A DNA stretch of 64,000 bases, taken from positions 7,238-71,237 of the forward strand of contig CAXXWD010000006.1 of assembly GCA_963667595.2 (NCBI GenBank). Reading direction: 5' to 3'. The translations under genes and the position numbers were made by a program. Position 1 is the first letter of the stretch. Every line of letters starts with the position of its first letter. The notes beneath the pieces were generated by a model, which did not search any database, was not told where the DNA came from, and was given only the letters and a program-made list of their open reading frames with translations. Shown piece after piece: positions 53,657-61,655 of the stretch. The DNA is from JAHJQZ01 sp963667595. Its GTDB lineage: Bacteria > Pseudomonadota > Alphaproteobacteria > Rhizobiales > Devosiaceae.

Positions 53657-55213
53657 CTAGGCAGCAACCTTCAGCTTCACGAAGCGATCAGGATGCGTCA
53701 CGTCCGCACCGACACGCTTGCGAGCATGGAAACGAACCTGCCCTTTGACCGCCAGCGTGTAAGGGTCACGCAGCGTCGAAAGGCCGATGCGGTCGACAAT
53801 CCGATAGCCCGACAAATCACCGAACATGATCGGGTGTTTGTTGGCGGCGATATCATCCATATCGACCGCTTCAACGATGGGCCGGCCAAGCAGCGTCGAC
53901 GGCGCGCCGGCACTGATCGGATCAAGCACCAGATAGCGGTCATTGCCATCTTTCCACTTGCGGATCGTGGACAGCGTGTTGCGGTTCATCAGCCAGACAC
54001 CGTTCTGCGCATGGCTGGTGGCGATGGCGTGATACATGCCGATGATCACGTCAGCCGGGCTGGTTGCGGGGAAGTCAGCGGCAATGCCCGTCTTGATTTC
54101 AGTGATGCCGGTAGCGGCAAGCAAACCCTTGGGCTGGCCGGTGCCAGTGCCACTGACAAACGCGGCACCCTCGGTCACGCCAAAGCTTTCGGCGTAGTCG
54201 GCCAGAAGTTCACCTTCGAGATTGTAGGCGTTGTCTTCAAGCAGCGCATTCGAGATATCGGTGAAGGTTGCCAGCTCGTGCGGGGTAAAGGTGAGCTGTT
54301 CGAAAGAGGGCGCACTGGCGGTGCGGTCTTCGGTTTCGCCAACCCAGGTCGCACCGGTCGAAGTCAGGCGGCGCGGATACTTGGTTTCGGGCGCACTGAT
54401 AGTGACAACCTTGGCGTATTTGCGAATAGGCGAATACTCGACCAGGAGCTTGATCAGCTCATTGCCGAATTCCTCGGGAGCCAGATAACCGCCGTTGGTG
54501 TCATTGGCGACCGTGAGCGCCTTCACCTCAAGCGGGTCCATGCGGTGATCGCCGCGCCGCAGATAGGACACGAACGCCTTGCGCTCGCCGCCGTTATCAT
54601 TCGCGGCGGTCAGGCCGTTGTCATTGGCGGCAACGGGCCGTGCCAGTTTGGTTTCGATGCGGGTCGCGGTCTTTTCGACCTTGCCGACCGTTTCCTTGAT
54701 CGCAGCCATGTCGGCTTCAAGGGTCGTCACGCGATCCTCGACTGCCGGGGCTTCGGTGTCTTCGTCTTCCATAGAGGTTCCTTTGATGGTGTGGATTTGT
54801 GCGCCGGGATGGCTAGGGACCGCGACGATGGAGATTTCGGCGAGGTCGAGTTTGGAAATGACGCGACCGCCACCGCGTCGAGCGGTTGCGGCCTTCGTCT
54901 GAAACCCGATGGACAGGCCCGTAACCGCGCCTTCACGCACGAGGGCGCGCACTTCGCGGGCACGGGCTACGTCATCGACCAGCAAGCGGCCTTTGACCTG
55001 CAACCCTTCGGAGGTTTCGGAAATGGACTCCCAGATGCCAACGGCCTGAGCCTGGTCATGGGCGAACAGCATGGGGAGCTTGCCCGGCGCGCTGAAGGCA
55101 CCCTTTTCGATCACGTCACCGACGCGATCAGGGGTGCCAAACGGCCAGGCAATGCCGGTGATCTCGCCTGCGTCATCGACGGCAAGCGTGGCCTTGATTT
55201 CGAGCCTATTCAT
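53657..55213 (-). CDS. Fused prohead protease and HK97-type major capsid protein
   Basis: 518 residues. About 1-150 is an S78-type prohead protease (EITGIAWPFGTPDRVGDVIE, PMLFAHDQAQAVG with the His, GAVTGLSIGF with the Ser). About 160-200 is a coiled-coil scaffold-like linker, and 215-518 is the HK97 capsid fold (LTVANDTNGGYLAPEEFGNE, WVGETEDRTASAPSFEQLTF, RDPYTLAVKGQVRFHA). Fusion of both functions in one chain is known in some phages but is not the common state. ATG 55213 overlaps the upstream stop by eight bases. Confidence 0.9.
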   Translation of the reverse strand: MNRLEIKATLAVDDAGEITGIAWPFGTPDRVGDVIEKGAFSAPGKLPMLFAHDQAQAVGIWESISETSEGLQVKGRLLVDDVARAREVRALVREGAVTGLSIGFQTKAATARRGGGRVISKLDLAEISIVAVPSHPGAQIHTIKGTSMEDEDTEAPAVEDRVTTLEADMAAIKETVGKVEKTATRIETKLARPVAANDNGLTAANDNGGERKAFVSYLRRGDHRMDPLEVKALTVANDTNGGYLAPEEFGNELIKLLVEYSPIRKYAKVVTISAPETKYPRRLTSTGATWVGETEDRTASAPSFEQLTFTPHELATFTDISNALLEDNAYNLEGELLADYAESFGVTEGAAFVSGTGTGQPKGLLAATGITEIKTGIAADFPATSPADVIIGMYHAIATSHAQNGVWLMNRNTLSTIRKWKDGNDRYLVLDPISAGAPSTLLGRPIVEAVDMDDIAANKHPIMFGDLSGYRIVDRIGLSTLRDPYTLAVKGQVRFHARKRVGADVTHPDRFVKLKVAA

Positions 55214-55523
55214 TAGCGTCCTCTTGAGGTTCACCGGCAAAGAGGTTGCTCAAAATCTCAACGGCCAGGATTTCGGATTCGATGAAGGGATTGCCCTCGG
55301 TGGCGACGTAAGCCGTTACCAAGGCATCGGCAGTTTCCGGGGATATGCCACCGCCAATGAGGGCAAGGCGGATCGTTTCCTTCACGTCCACAAAGCAGTA
55401 TTCGCGATGAGCAACGTGCCGGAACAGCAGGCCGATACCCTTCCCCGTCTTGCGCTCAAGCTCGGGGATCAGAATCGGACTCAGAGTCAGGGCGTATTCG
55501 GAGTCACCGAAAAACTTGCGCAT
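55206..55523 (-). CDS. Gene transfer agent/phage tail chaperone-like small protein
   Basis: 105 residues (EYALTLSPILIPELERKTGKGIGLLFRHVAHREYCFVDVKETIRLALIGG). The pattern TL....IPELE..TG.GI..L and ETIRLALIGGG matches the GTA gp10-like/TAC_11 family. It lies between portal and capsid, an unexpected place for a tail chaperone. Both ends overlap neighbours (TGATG; eight bases). Confidence 0.75.
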   Translation of the reverse strand: MRKFFGDSEYALTLSPILIPELERKTGKGIGLLFRHVAHREYCFVDVKETIRLALIGGGISPETADALVTAYVATEGNPFIESEILAVEILSNLFAGEPQEDANE

Positions 55524-56698
55524 CAGGCGGCCTGTGAACTGGTGGTGATGTTTGGATTGTCGAGAGCGTTGCCGTTCGCATGCGCCGGCAGGTTCAGTCC
55601 GGCACGAACTTCGTTCGCCGTCATTGCACCCATCGCCCGGTATTGGGCATAGGCAGTTGCCCGCGTGGCAAAATCGACTGTCAAAAGGTCATCGGTCACA
55701 AATTCGATGATGGTGCTTTCGCGCTCGTCATCGGAAAGCAGCACGCGGCGATAGGCGTCTTCCCAGGCACGCAGCCAGGGCCGAAGCGTGTAGGTCAGGA
55801 ACTGCCTGCCCATCTCTTCGGAGTTGGACCAGGTGGCGCGACCAAGCTCGGACAAAAAGACCGGCGAAACACGAAAGGCACGGCTGATTTCCTCAATCTG
55901 GAAATGCCGCATTTCGGCGAACTGCGAGTCCACCGAAGACAGAATGTGCATCTTGAGCGTGCCGCCGCGATCAAGCACACCAAAGCCGCTCTGGCCTTGG
56001 GCAATGAAGTGATCGCGCACCTTTGCCATCTGTTCAGGTGAAACGCTTTCGGGAAATTCCAGATGCCCGGACGGCTTCACACCTTTGCTGAACAACCGCG
56101 CAGCATGCCCTTCCAAAGTGATCGCGAGCGCGATGGCTTCGCGGGCGCGCGTGATCGGTGCAATACCGCCAAACGGTGCCAGGTGCACAATGTCGGTGAA
56201 GTGAAAGCGCGCTTGGCCGGCATCACTGCTCACCAGATAGGACGGCTCGCCAGTCAGGCGGTCATATTCGATGCTGACGTTATTCGGGTCGAGCCGGTGA
56301 AGTTCCCGCACTTGCCCATCAACCCGCACAGCTTGGGCAAACCCGCCGCGATCATGCAGCAACGCATCCATCGTGACGGCGCTGCGCAGTTCGGACGCGC
56401 TGGTCCAGGGATTGGCAATGTCATGCAGAAGGCCGAAGGCCGAGTGATCGCCAAGCGCCACCTTGCCACCACCGGTTTGCCGCTCGTAAATCTTCACGGG
56501 AAGTGTGCCGACAGCCTGAGCGATCAGCTCCACCGCAGCTGCGACGGCAGGCACGCGCATCGCGGTCTGCGGGGAAACGATAACGCCGGACGTGGTCGGC
56601 ACTGCGCCGAACCACTCCAGCGGTAAAGCAGGGTCCGAAAGTGAATAGCTTTTGGTGTCAAAAAGACGCTTTAGCGCGTCAAAACTCGGAAAAGGCAC
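55523..56698 (-). CDS. Phage portal protein (HK97 family)
   Basis: 391 residues: VSPQTAMRVPAVAAAVELIAQAVGTLPVKIYE at the start, LHRLDPNNVSIEYDR, DIVHLAPFGG, FGVLDRGGTLKMHILS, ISRAFRVSPVFLSELGRATWSNSEEMGRQFLTYTLRPWL. These define the HK97/lambda-like portal. It forms the ring through which DNA enters the capsid. It is the first gene of the leftward head module. Confidence 0.92.
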   Translation of the reverse strand: MPFPSFDALKRLFDTKSYSLSDPALPLEWFGAVPTTSGVIVSPQTAMRVPAVAAAVELIAQAVGTLPVKIYERQTGGGKVALGDHSAFGLLHDIANPWTSASELRSAVTMDALLHDRGGFAQAVRVDGQVRELHRLDPNNVSIEYDRLTGEPSYLVSSDAGQARFHFTDIVHLAPFGGIAPITRAREAIALAITLEGHAARLFSKGVKPSGHLEFPESVSPEQMAKVRDHFIAQGQSGFGVLDRGGTLKMHILSSVDSQFAEMRHFQIEEISRAFRVSPVFLSELGRATWSNSEEMGRQFLTYTLRPWLRAWEDAYRRVLLSDDERESTIIEFVTDDLLTVDFATRATAYAQYRAMGAMTANEVRAGLNLPAHANGNALDNPNITTSSQAA

Positions 56699-56773
56699 AA
56701 GTCAACTCATTGCTACAATAAGCTGACTATATTCCTAATTAGGAATTTTTTCAAGTTCTTTTGTTAGTTGACC

Positions 56774-57655
56774 CTACGACTTGACCATACAATGCGCACG
56801 AACACTACTTACGAATTTCTCTGCTATCGCCGTGCCACCAGCGGCCTCAGCACGAGTTACTTCAGCATAGGTAGATTTGGGCAGGCACAGTATTGTTTCA
56901 TCAATGATCGATAGTATTGATACTATACCACCAAATTTCTCTATTCCATCACATTCCAAATCAGATCCAGACTTTGCCATTTCCAAAATTCTAATCTGAA
57001 ATAACAATATTGATTTGATAAAATTACCGAGCCAATCTATTTCTTCCATCTCACCAAAATACCCAATACGATATTCATAACTATTTTCTTCCCAGGGCTT
57101 ATTATCCTTTTGATTTTCTTTTTCTATGACGTCGATAACAGAGAATTCTCTGTTTAGCTGAATATATGCTTTCTTGAGAGTTTTGACTAAACTGATAAGG
57201 TCTGCTTGCGCTTGACTTTCTTCTTCTGACTTGCGTTGCTTTTTTAGTATTTCCGCTTGTTCGTGAAGGTAATTTGCACTTTTTCGCGCTTCATCTGCTT
57301 GTTGCTTTGAGACTTCCCGGTTGTCTCGAAGCTCCTGTCGCTGCGCAGCTAGTTCATCGCGTTGCAGCAATACGGCGACGAATAGCCAAAGGAACGCCAG
57401 AGGCGCGAATGCCCCGGCCAAAAAGTCACCTAGCTCATTAGGTGCCAAGCACGAAATCCGTTGCGACAAATGCTCAATGCCTTCAGCCGCGCATGAAGAC
57501 TTTGCAGTGGTAAAAAGCCATAAGCATGCGCCAATCCATACCACAGACACGACAGTGGCTCCCTCAATCCACCAGCTTTTACGGTGATTTCGAGGTTCTT
57601 CGTTTTCCGGCTGCTTGATATCTGGGTGTTCGTTGTCCGGTTTGTCGTCCGTCAT
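56774..57655 (-). CDS. Membrane-anchored coiled-coil protein, likely cargo
   Basis: 293 residues from ATG 57655 (GGAGGG upstream). Two hydrophobic segments at about 36-53 and 77-97, then a long helical coiled coil (about 99-165: RDELAAQRQELRDNREVSKQ, ARKSANYLHEQAEILKKQ), then a soluble C-terminal domain. It is clearly more AT-rich than the phage genes and sits alone at the attR end, where prophages often carry defence or host-interaction genes. No catalytic motif is seen; antiphage activity is a guess. Confidence 0.6.
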   Translation of the reverse strand: MTDDKPDNEHPDIKQPENEEPRNHRKSWWIEGATVVSVVWIGACLWLFTTAKSSCAAEGIEHLSQRISCLAPNELGDFLAGAFAPLAFLWLFVAVLLQRDELAAQRQELRDNREVSKQQADEARKSANYLHEQAEILKKQRKSEEESQAQADLISLVKTLKKAYIQLNREFSVIDVIEKENQKDNKPWEENSYEYRIGYFGEMEEIDWLGNFIKSILLFQIRILEMAKSGSDLECDGIEKFGGIVSILSIIDETILCLPKSTYAEVTRAEAAGGTAIAEKFVSSVRAHCMVKS

Positions 57656-57898
57656 TTGCGAGCCCTCCGGCGCGAGTCTTTGGCTGGGCGCGTGCAAAAA
57701 TCAAGACTTGACTGGAACCAACTCACTGCTCGGATACTGGAGGATTGCTTGAGACAGCTATCAGGCAACCAAATTGCTGCATCGATCTCTCGTTATGCCA
57801 ACCCTGTCCTCGCCAGGTGTCCCACTTTGCCCCACCTTTCTTATCGCGAATCTTGCTAACAGGTTGATTTTACTATAGTCCTAGCTTCAAGGATGGTT

Positions 57899-57916
57899 TC
57901 CAGGTTCCCCAGCCAA
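57899..57916. repeat. Right attachment core (attR)
   Basis: TCCAGGTTCCCCAGCCAA, identical over 18 bases to the 3' end of tRNA-Gln at 40009-40026; the bases on either side differ. It marks the right border of the integrated element. The next 300 bases up to the recombinase gene contain no ORF I can support. Confidence 0.88.
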
Positions 57917-58217
57917 CCGCCCATTGCCGAACGCTTCACTTACACCTCTCTCCACAAAGCGTTGTTTTTTCGGTGACTTGCGGGATCTTGAGCCCGCTTT
58001 TGCGTCTTCGACTGGCGCTACTCGTTCGAGTTGCTCGGCATATACCGCCTCAGTCTCCGTGGTGGCTTTTAGACCTTACACATGGGTTTTCGCGCTGATC
58101 TGGCAATTCTCGATCTACCTTAGCGGAACCCCTTGAGCCTTATCGTCGTCACGATCGTGCCGTCCTTCGAGGCTAAATGAATTTTGGCGACGAGATGATC
58201 GGAACGACTATCTCGGC

Positions 58218-59957
58218 TTAATCGCCAATCGCAGATTCGAATGCCGCGCGCTGCTCGGCCCAATCAAACGATTTCGATGCAATGGCGGACAGATCCTTCA
58301 TCGTCATGGTCCGAGGCTGACGCCCATCAAGTATCGCCTCCGTAATATCGGGTGCCAGGAACGCAAGCGGAAGCTGAGAGCTGATCCACGCACGGTTAGT
58401 ACTCTCGGACTTCGCCAGTTCGGTGATCGAGGATGCCGCTCCATTGAGTAGACTGTCGAACCAGCGCCGCGCCCTGAGGACAGCATTGACCATTGTCGGA
58501 TCCGGATCGGGTCTTGCGGCGGTGGCTTCCGACGTAATGATTACCCTGCGATGGCGCTTCGTCTTGGCAAGCATAAATGGGATACGGATTGTCCAGCTAG
58601 TGGAAGCGGCATCGCCAGAAATGTTGGTCATCGATCGGTCTGGCCATCCAAGAGCGGCGATCATTGATTTTGGTTCGACTTCAATCACAACCTCGGTCTC
58701 ATGGATCTCAATCTGTCTGATAACTCCCCTCACCGTTGCTCGGACTGCAGGAGAGCCATCCACGCACAGCGTTGTCGACACTATCTGCGCCTGCCTAATC
58801 AGAGCGGCTTGATCAAGAGGATTGGCATCTAGGGTTTCCAGCCACGCGCGCAGGCGCTCGACGTTGCCGAGTTTGTCCTGAATCGCTTCGACGACAATCG
58901 TCTCGAGTTTTCTCGCCGGAATGTTACGAAGGATTTTCGGGTCTGAATCTGGAACGCCCCTCCCGAGCGAATAGTAGCGATAACGCCGGTTGCCCTTCTT
59001 TGCATGGCTTGCGGTGTACCGCCGTCCATGAGAATCGAACACCAAGCCCAAAAGAAGATTCGGGCTTTGTCCGCCAGACCTGCTGCCGCGATTTCTGAGA
59101 TTGGCGTCGAGCCGTTTCTGCACTGCCTCCCACAGATCTTGGGAAATGATAGCCTGGTGCCGGCCATCATGTACCTTCCCCTTGTGCCTAGTCTTGCCAA
59201 TATAGACGGGGTTCCTCAAGATGAAGTAGATGTGCCCTTTGGTGAACGGCTTGCCGCCGGAGGATTTTCTCGCCTTAGTTCGCACTCCGTTTCGGTCGAG
59301 GTCGTGCTTGAGATCGACAATAGAAAGCCCATTCGAGCAGGCTTCAAACACGCTTTGAACGAGCCCCGCCTCGTGCTCATTGATGACTAGCGCGTGATCC
59401 TCGACGTCGTAGCCAATCGGAACGTTCCCGCCCATGAACATACCCTTGGCCCTGGAGGCGGCGATCTTGTCCCTGATCCGCTCCCCAGCCACCTCTCGCT
59501 CGAATTGCGCGAAGGAAAGCAAGACGTTGAGGGTCAGTCTGCCCATCGACGTTGTGGTGTTGAACGACTGAGTCACAGAGACAAAGGATGCATCGGCCGC
59601 CTCCAGAATCTCGACGATCTTCGCAAAGTCGAACAATGACCGCGTAAGCCGATCGATTTTGTAGACCACGACCACGTCGACGCGCCCAGTTTTGATATCG
59701 GTGAGCAAGCGCTCAAGGGCCGGTCGCTGCAGCGAGCCGCCGGAGAATCCGCCATCGTCATACGCCGTGGAAAGGGCGACCCAACCCTCGTGGCGCTGGC
59801 TCGCCACATAGGCTTCGCAGGCTTCCCGTTGTGCGTGCAAAGAGTTGAACTCTTGATCCAGGCCCTCATCCGACGATTTCCGAGTGTAGATGGCACAGCG
59901 GATTTCCCGGGTGTTCGTGTTTGTCCGCGCGCTGTCGCGGTGCACGATGTCAGGCAT
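58218..59957 (-). CDS. Large serine site-specific recombinase
   Basis: 579 residues. N-terminal resolvase domain with the nucleophile at about Ser28 (AIYTRKSSDEGLDQEF), YDDGGFSGGSLQRPALERLL and VYKIDRLTRSLFDFA; a recombinase domain (GYDVEDHALVINEHEA); and a zinc-ribbon region weakly kept, followed by a coiled C-terminal half. ATG 59957 follows GGAG and overlaps the DUF2924 stop by eight bases. It could integrate or invert DNA. It lies outside the tRNA-Gln element, next to a CRISPR region. Confidence 0.9.
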   Translation of the reverse strand: MPDIVHRDSARTNTNTREIRCAIYTRKSSDEGLDQEFNSLHAQREACEAYVASQRHEGWVALSTAYDDGGFSGGSLQRPALERLLTDIKTGRVDVVVVYKIDRLTRSLFDFAKIVEILEAADASFVSVTQSFNTTTSMGRLTLNVLLSFAQFEREVAGERIRDKIAASRAKGMFMGGNVPIGYDVEDHALVINEHEAGLVQSVFEACSNGLSIVDLKHDLDRNGVRTKARKSSGGKPFTKGHIYFILRNPVYIGKTRHKGKVHDGRHQAIISQDLWEAVQKRLDANLRNRGSRSGGQSPNLLLGLVFDSHGRRYTASHAKKGNRRYRYYSLGRGVPDSDPKILRNIPARKLETIVVEAIQDKLGNVERLRAWLETLDANPLDQAALIRQAQIVSTTLCVDGSPAVRATVRGVIRQIEIHETEVVIEVEPKSMIAALGWPDRSMTNISGDAASTSWTIRIPFMLAKTKRHRRVIITSEATAARPDPDPTMVNAVLRARRWFDSLLNGAASSITELAKSESTNRAWISSQLPLAFLAPDITEAILDGRQPRTMTMKDLSAIASKSFDWAEQRAAFESAIGD

Positions 59958-60468
59958 TGGCACTCCTTCCTGCCCTTTTTCTCAGGCCGAAGAACAATGG
60001 CCCCGACCGAACCGTGCCGGTGATGGCTCTTGCGATCTCGCTCAGCGACCTCCAGACTTTGCCCTGGAACAGGAATCGATCATCGGCCTGAACCACGACT
60101 TCGTACACCTCACCCCGCCATTCGCGAACAAGACGGGTGCCGGGATCTAGGGTCACCAAAGGCCGTGCTGCGCCACCCGTTCGGCTCGCCTCAGCAACGC
60201 GTCGGGCGGCGCGGCGCAGGTTCCGGCTCTTGGCAACAGACAGTCCGTCAGGACCGTCGGGGTGCCCTTCCGTCACCAACTGAACCTGAAATGCCACCGC
60301 GCGGATCATCAGTTCCCGGCTCATCCGGCGCGCCGGCGCGTTATCATGAAATCGCATAATCAACTGCACCAGTTCATCAGACGACAGCGTTTCGAGATCC
60401 GCCAGCGCGGGCAAGCCGTGCCCGCGCCAGTTGGTCCTGTGTTCTGGCTTTTCCGGCGTGGTCATCAC
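59950..60468 (-). CDS. DUF2924 family protein
   Basis: 172 residues: LADLETLSSDELVQLIMRFH, PARRMSRELMIRAVAFQVQL, LDPGTRLVREWRGEVYEVVV, FLFQGKVWRSLSEIARAITG. This is the DUF2924 pattern. In alphaproteobacteria it commonly stands between a DUF3489 gene and a serine recombinase, as here, and all three overlap, so they act as one unit. Function unknown; a DNA-binding helper for the recombinase is inferred. Confidence 0.85.
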   Translation of the reverse strand: MMTTPEKPEHRTNWRGHGLPALADLETLSSDELVQLIMRFHDNAPARRMSRELMIRAVAFQVQLVTEGHPDGPDGLSVAKSRNLRRAARRVAEASRTGGAARPLVTLDPGTRLVREWRGEVYEVVVQADDRFLFQGKVWRSLSEIARAITGTVRSGPLFFGLRKRAGRSANA

Positions 60469-60848
60469 TTCTGAGCCGAACCGATACGATAGCGCAGCGC
60501 ACCGTCCTGGCCCTTGTCCGAGACGAGCGAAAGACCAAGTTTCTTGCGCACCGTACCGGAGAGGAATCCTCGCACCGAGTGCGCCTGCCAGCCTGTTGCC
60601 TCGACCAGCTCCGCCAGCGTGATACCCCTTTTTCGCCTTAGGAGTTTCAGGATCATGTCCGTTTTTGTGGGACCTCCTTTGGATGCCGCCGATTGACGGG
60701 CGGTCTCTTGGTGCTTGCCCGGTTTCCTTGCGTTCGCCTTTCGAGATGGCAATACCTCAGCGCGGGAAGCTTGGCGCATCGGGGCCGGCGTTTCGCCTGT
60801 CGCAGCAGCAGCGCCTTCGTCGTCGATGGAATGGATAATCGATGTCAT
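60465..60848 (-). CDS. DUF3489 family protein
   Basis: 127 residues from ATG 60848 (AAGGAG upstream). The first ~65 are low complexity; the C-terminal half is the DUF3489 winged-helix-like domain (TKTDMILKLLRRKRGITLAE, LVEATGWQAHSVRGFLSGTV, KKLGLSLVSDK). It probably binds DNA and regulates the cassette. It overlaps DUF2924 by ATGA. Confidence 0.85.
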   Translation of the reverse strand: MTSIIHSIDDEGAAAATGETPAPMRQASRAEVLPSRKANARKPGKHQETARQSAASKGGPTKTDMILKLLRRKRGITLAELVEATGWQAHSVRGFLSGTVRKKLGLSLVSDKGQDGALRYRIGSAQK

Positions 60849-61059
60849 GGTGGGCTCCTTCTGGCCACGAGCGCCGGGCAATCCAGCGCCCTCACCACGA
60901 CGAGCCCGGCGTCAAGACCGGGCTGCCCCTGGAGTGCGTCCAACGCACGCCTCCGTACAAGGCAGCAATGCTTGCTTGCGACGGGAAGTCCAGCGCATTC
61001 GCGCCATGCAGGACGCAATCTTCTACATGCACGACCAGCGCAAAGGCGTGCTCGACCAA
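60849..61059. other. Unassigned sequence between DUF3489 and the CRISPR remnant
   Basis: No complete gene. On the + strand a stretch from about 60968 reads coherently without a start codon (for example EVQRIRAMQDAIFYMHDQRK, then GVLDQKLAPLHF) and runs into the degenerate repeat. It may be the 3' end of a gene cut off by arrival of the recombinase cassette. I cannot name a family. Confidence 0.3.
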
Positions 61060-61163
61060 AAACTGGCGCCACTCCACTTCTTGAGGGGATTGAAACCGCA
61101 ATGGCGAACCATGCACAAGCGATGGCGGTTGGCCGACACCCCGCTTCTTCAGGGGTGGCTGCG
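61060..61163 (+). CRISPR. Degenerate repeat-spacer-repeat remnant
   Basis: 61127-61163 matches the reverse complement of the array repeat at 63809 over its first 29 bases with one mismatch, then decays at its 3' end, as trailer-end repeats do. 61060-61096 matches at 25 of 37 positions, best at its end CTTCTTgAGGGGAtTGAAAC. The 30 bases between (61097-61126) have spacer length. In transcription sense this remnant points right, opposite to the main array. Confidence 0.7.
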
Positions 61164-61190
61164 GTCGCTCGATCACGCCGCTGATTTGGG

Positions 61191-61655
61191 ATGCACGCTA
61201 TGCCACGCCGACGTCGTCCAATCCTGCGTCGGCAATCCTCGCGATCCAGTCCACCTTCTGCCGAACATGATCCCGTGTTGTGGCTGGGCTGCACATGTAA
61301 TTCACTCGACCACTACAGCTCGGTCTTTTCCGTTGCGCAAAGGCTTCAGCCATTTACTGATCGCGAAATCGACATCACATCCGTCGAACCCGAGAAATTG
61401 TCGCCAACACTCCTGGCATGGGTCGACGGCGAGCGCGTGGAACAAGAAGGTCTTGAGCGCGCGTTCCTGGGTGACGACCGCTTTATGAAAGCACTGACCG
61501 CAGCGCGAGATAGGGGCCCACTCATAGTGTCGCTACCGAGTGCCCAGGTATTGACTGATCAGTGCGAGGCGGAGAACTTGACTTCAATCTGTGCCGGATT
61601 GAGCGCAAAGCCTGTGCGGGTTCTCGGGCGGCTGCCGTATGGTTTGGGCAGATAA
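61191..61655 (+). CDS. Hypothetical ORF between the CRISPR remnant and csm6
   Basis: 154 codons at most. The part from about codon 30 (PVLWLGCTCNSL, EIDITSVEPEKLSPTLLAWVDGER, FMKALTAARDRGPLIVSLPS) looks protein-like; the first 25 residues are Arg-rich and doubtful, and the last ~30 lie antisense to the csm6 end. No family is recognised. It could be a truncated CRISPR accessory gene. Confidence 0.35.
   Translation: MHAMPRRRRPILRRQSSRSSPPSAEHDPVLWLGCTCNSLDHYSSVFSVAQRLQPFTDREIDITSVEPEKLSPTLLAWVDGERVEQEGLERAFLGDDRFMKALTAARDRGPLIVSLPSAQVLTDQCEAENLTSICAGLSAKPVRVLGRLPYGLGR

Larger units (their letters stand above)
51818..53657 (-). pseudogene. Tail assembly chaperone gene split by an IS3 element
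   Basis: The 5' part (GTG 53657, one base overlapping the capsid stop) reads ADSILVEIGGEAFELRPSLG and on to GWLGWSPDQAWQATP, then hits a stop inside the inserted element. Removing the IS (52023-53241) and one GGC copy joins it in frame to 52019-51818, giving AWQATPAEIITARAGRTELI and a 205-residue protein that ends exactly at the HNH start. The GWSPDQAW/TPAEI joint fits tail assembly chaperones. The intact gene therefore existed before the insertion, which presumably blocks tail formation. Confidence 0.85.
40009..57916. mobile_element. Integrated prophage-like element in tRNA-Gln
   Basis: An element of about 17.9 kb bounded by identical 18-bp copies of the tRNA 3' end. It has a rightward tyrosine integrase next to the tRNA, a set of small unknown genes (41.9-45.7 kb), then a leftward module: portal, chaperone-like, protease-capsid, tail chaperone, HNH, connector, completion proteins, TerS, TerL, tape measure. 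It lacks visible repressor, replication, tail fibre, baseplate and lysis genes. It is either a prophage cut down by deletions or a satellite that makes its own capsid. An IS3 element sits inside. Confidence 0.88.

Noticed and set aside
45713..56698. The element as a gene transfer agent cluster
   Set aside because: An integrase, exact tRNA att sites and terS/HNH genes mark an integrating element; only one small protein resembles a GTA component.
57924..58136. 70-codon ORF right of attR
   Set aside because: Serine/threonine-rich chance reading with no ribosome binding site.
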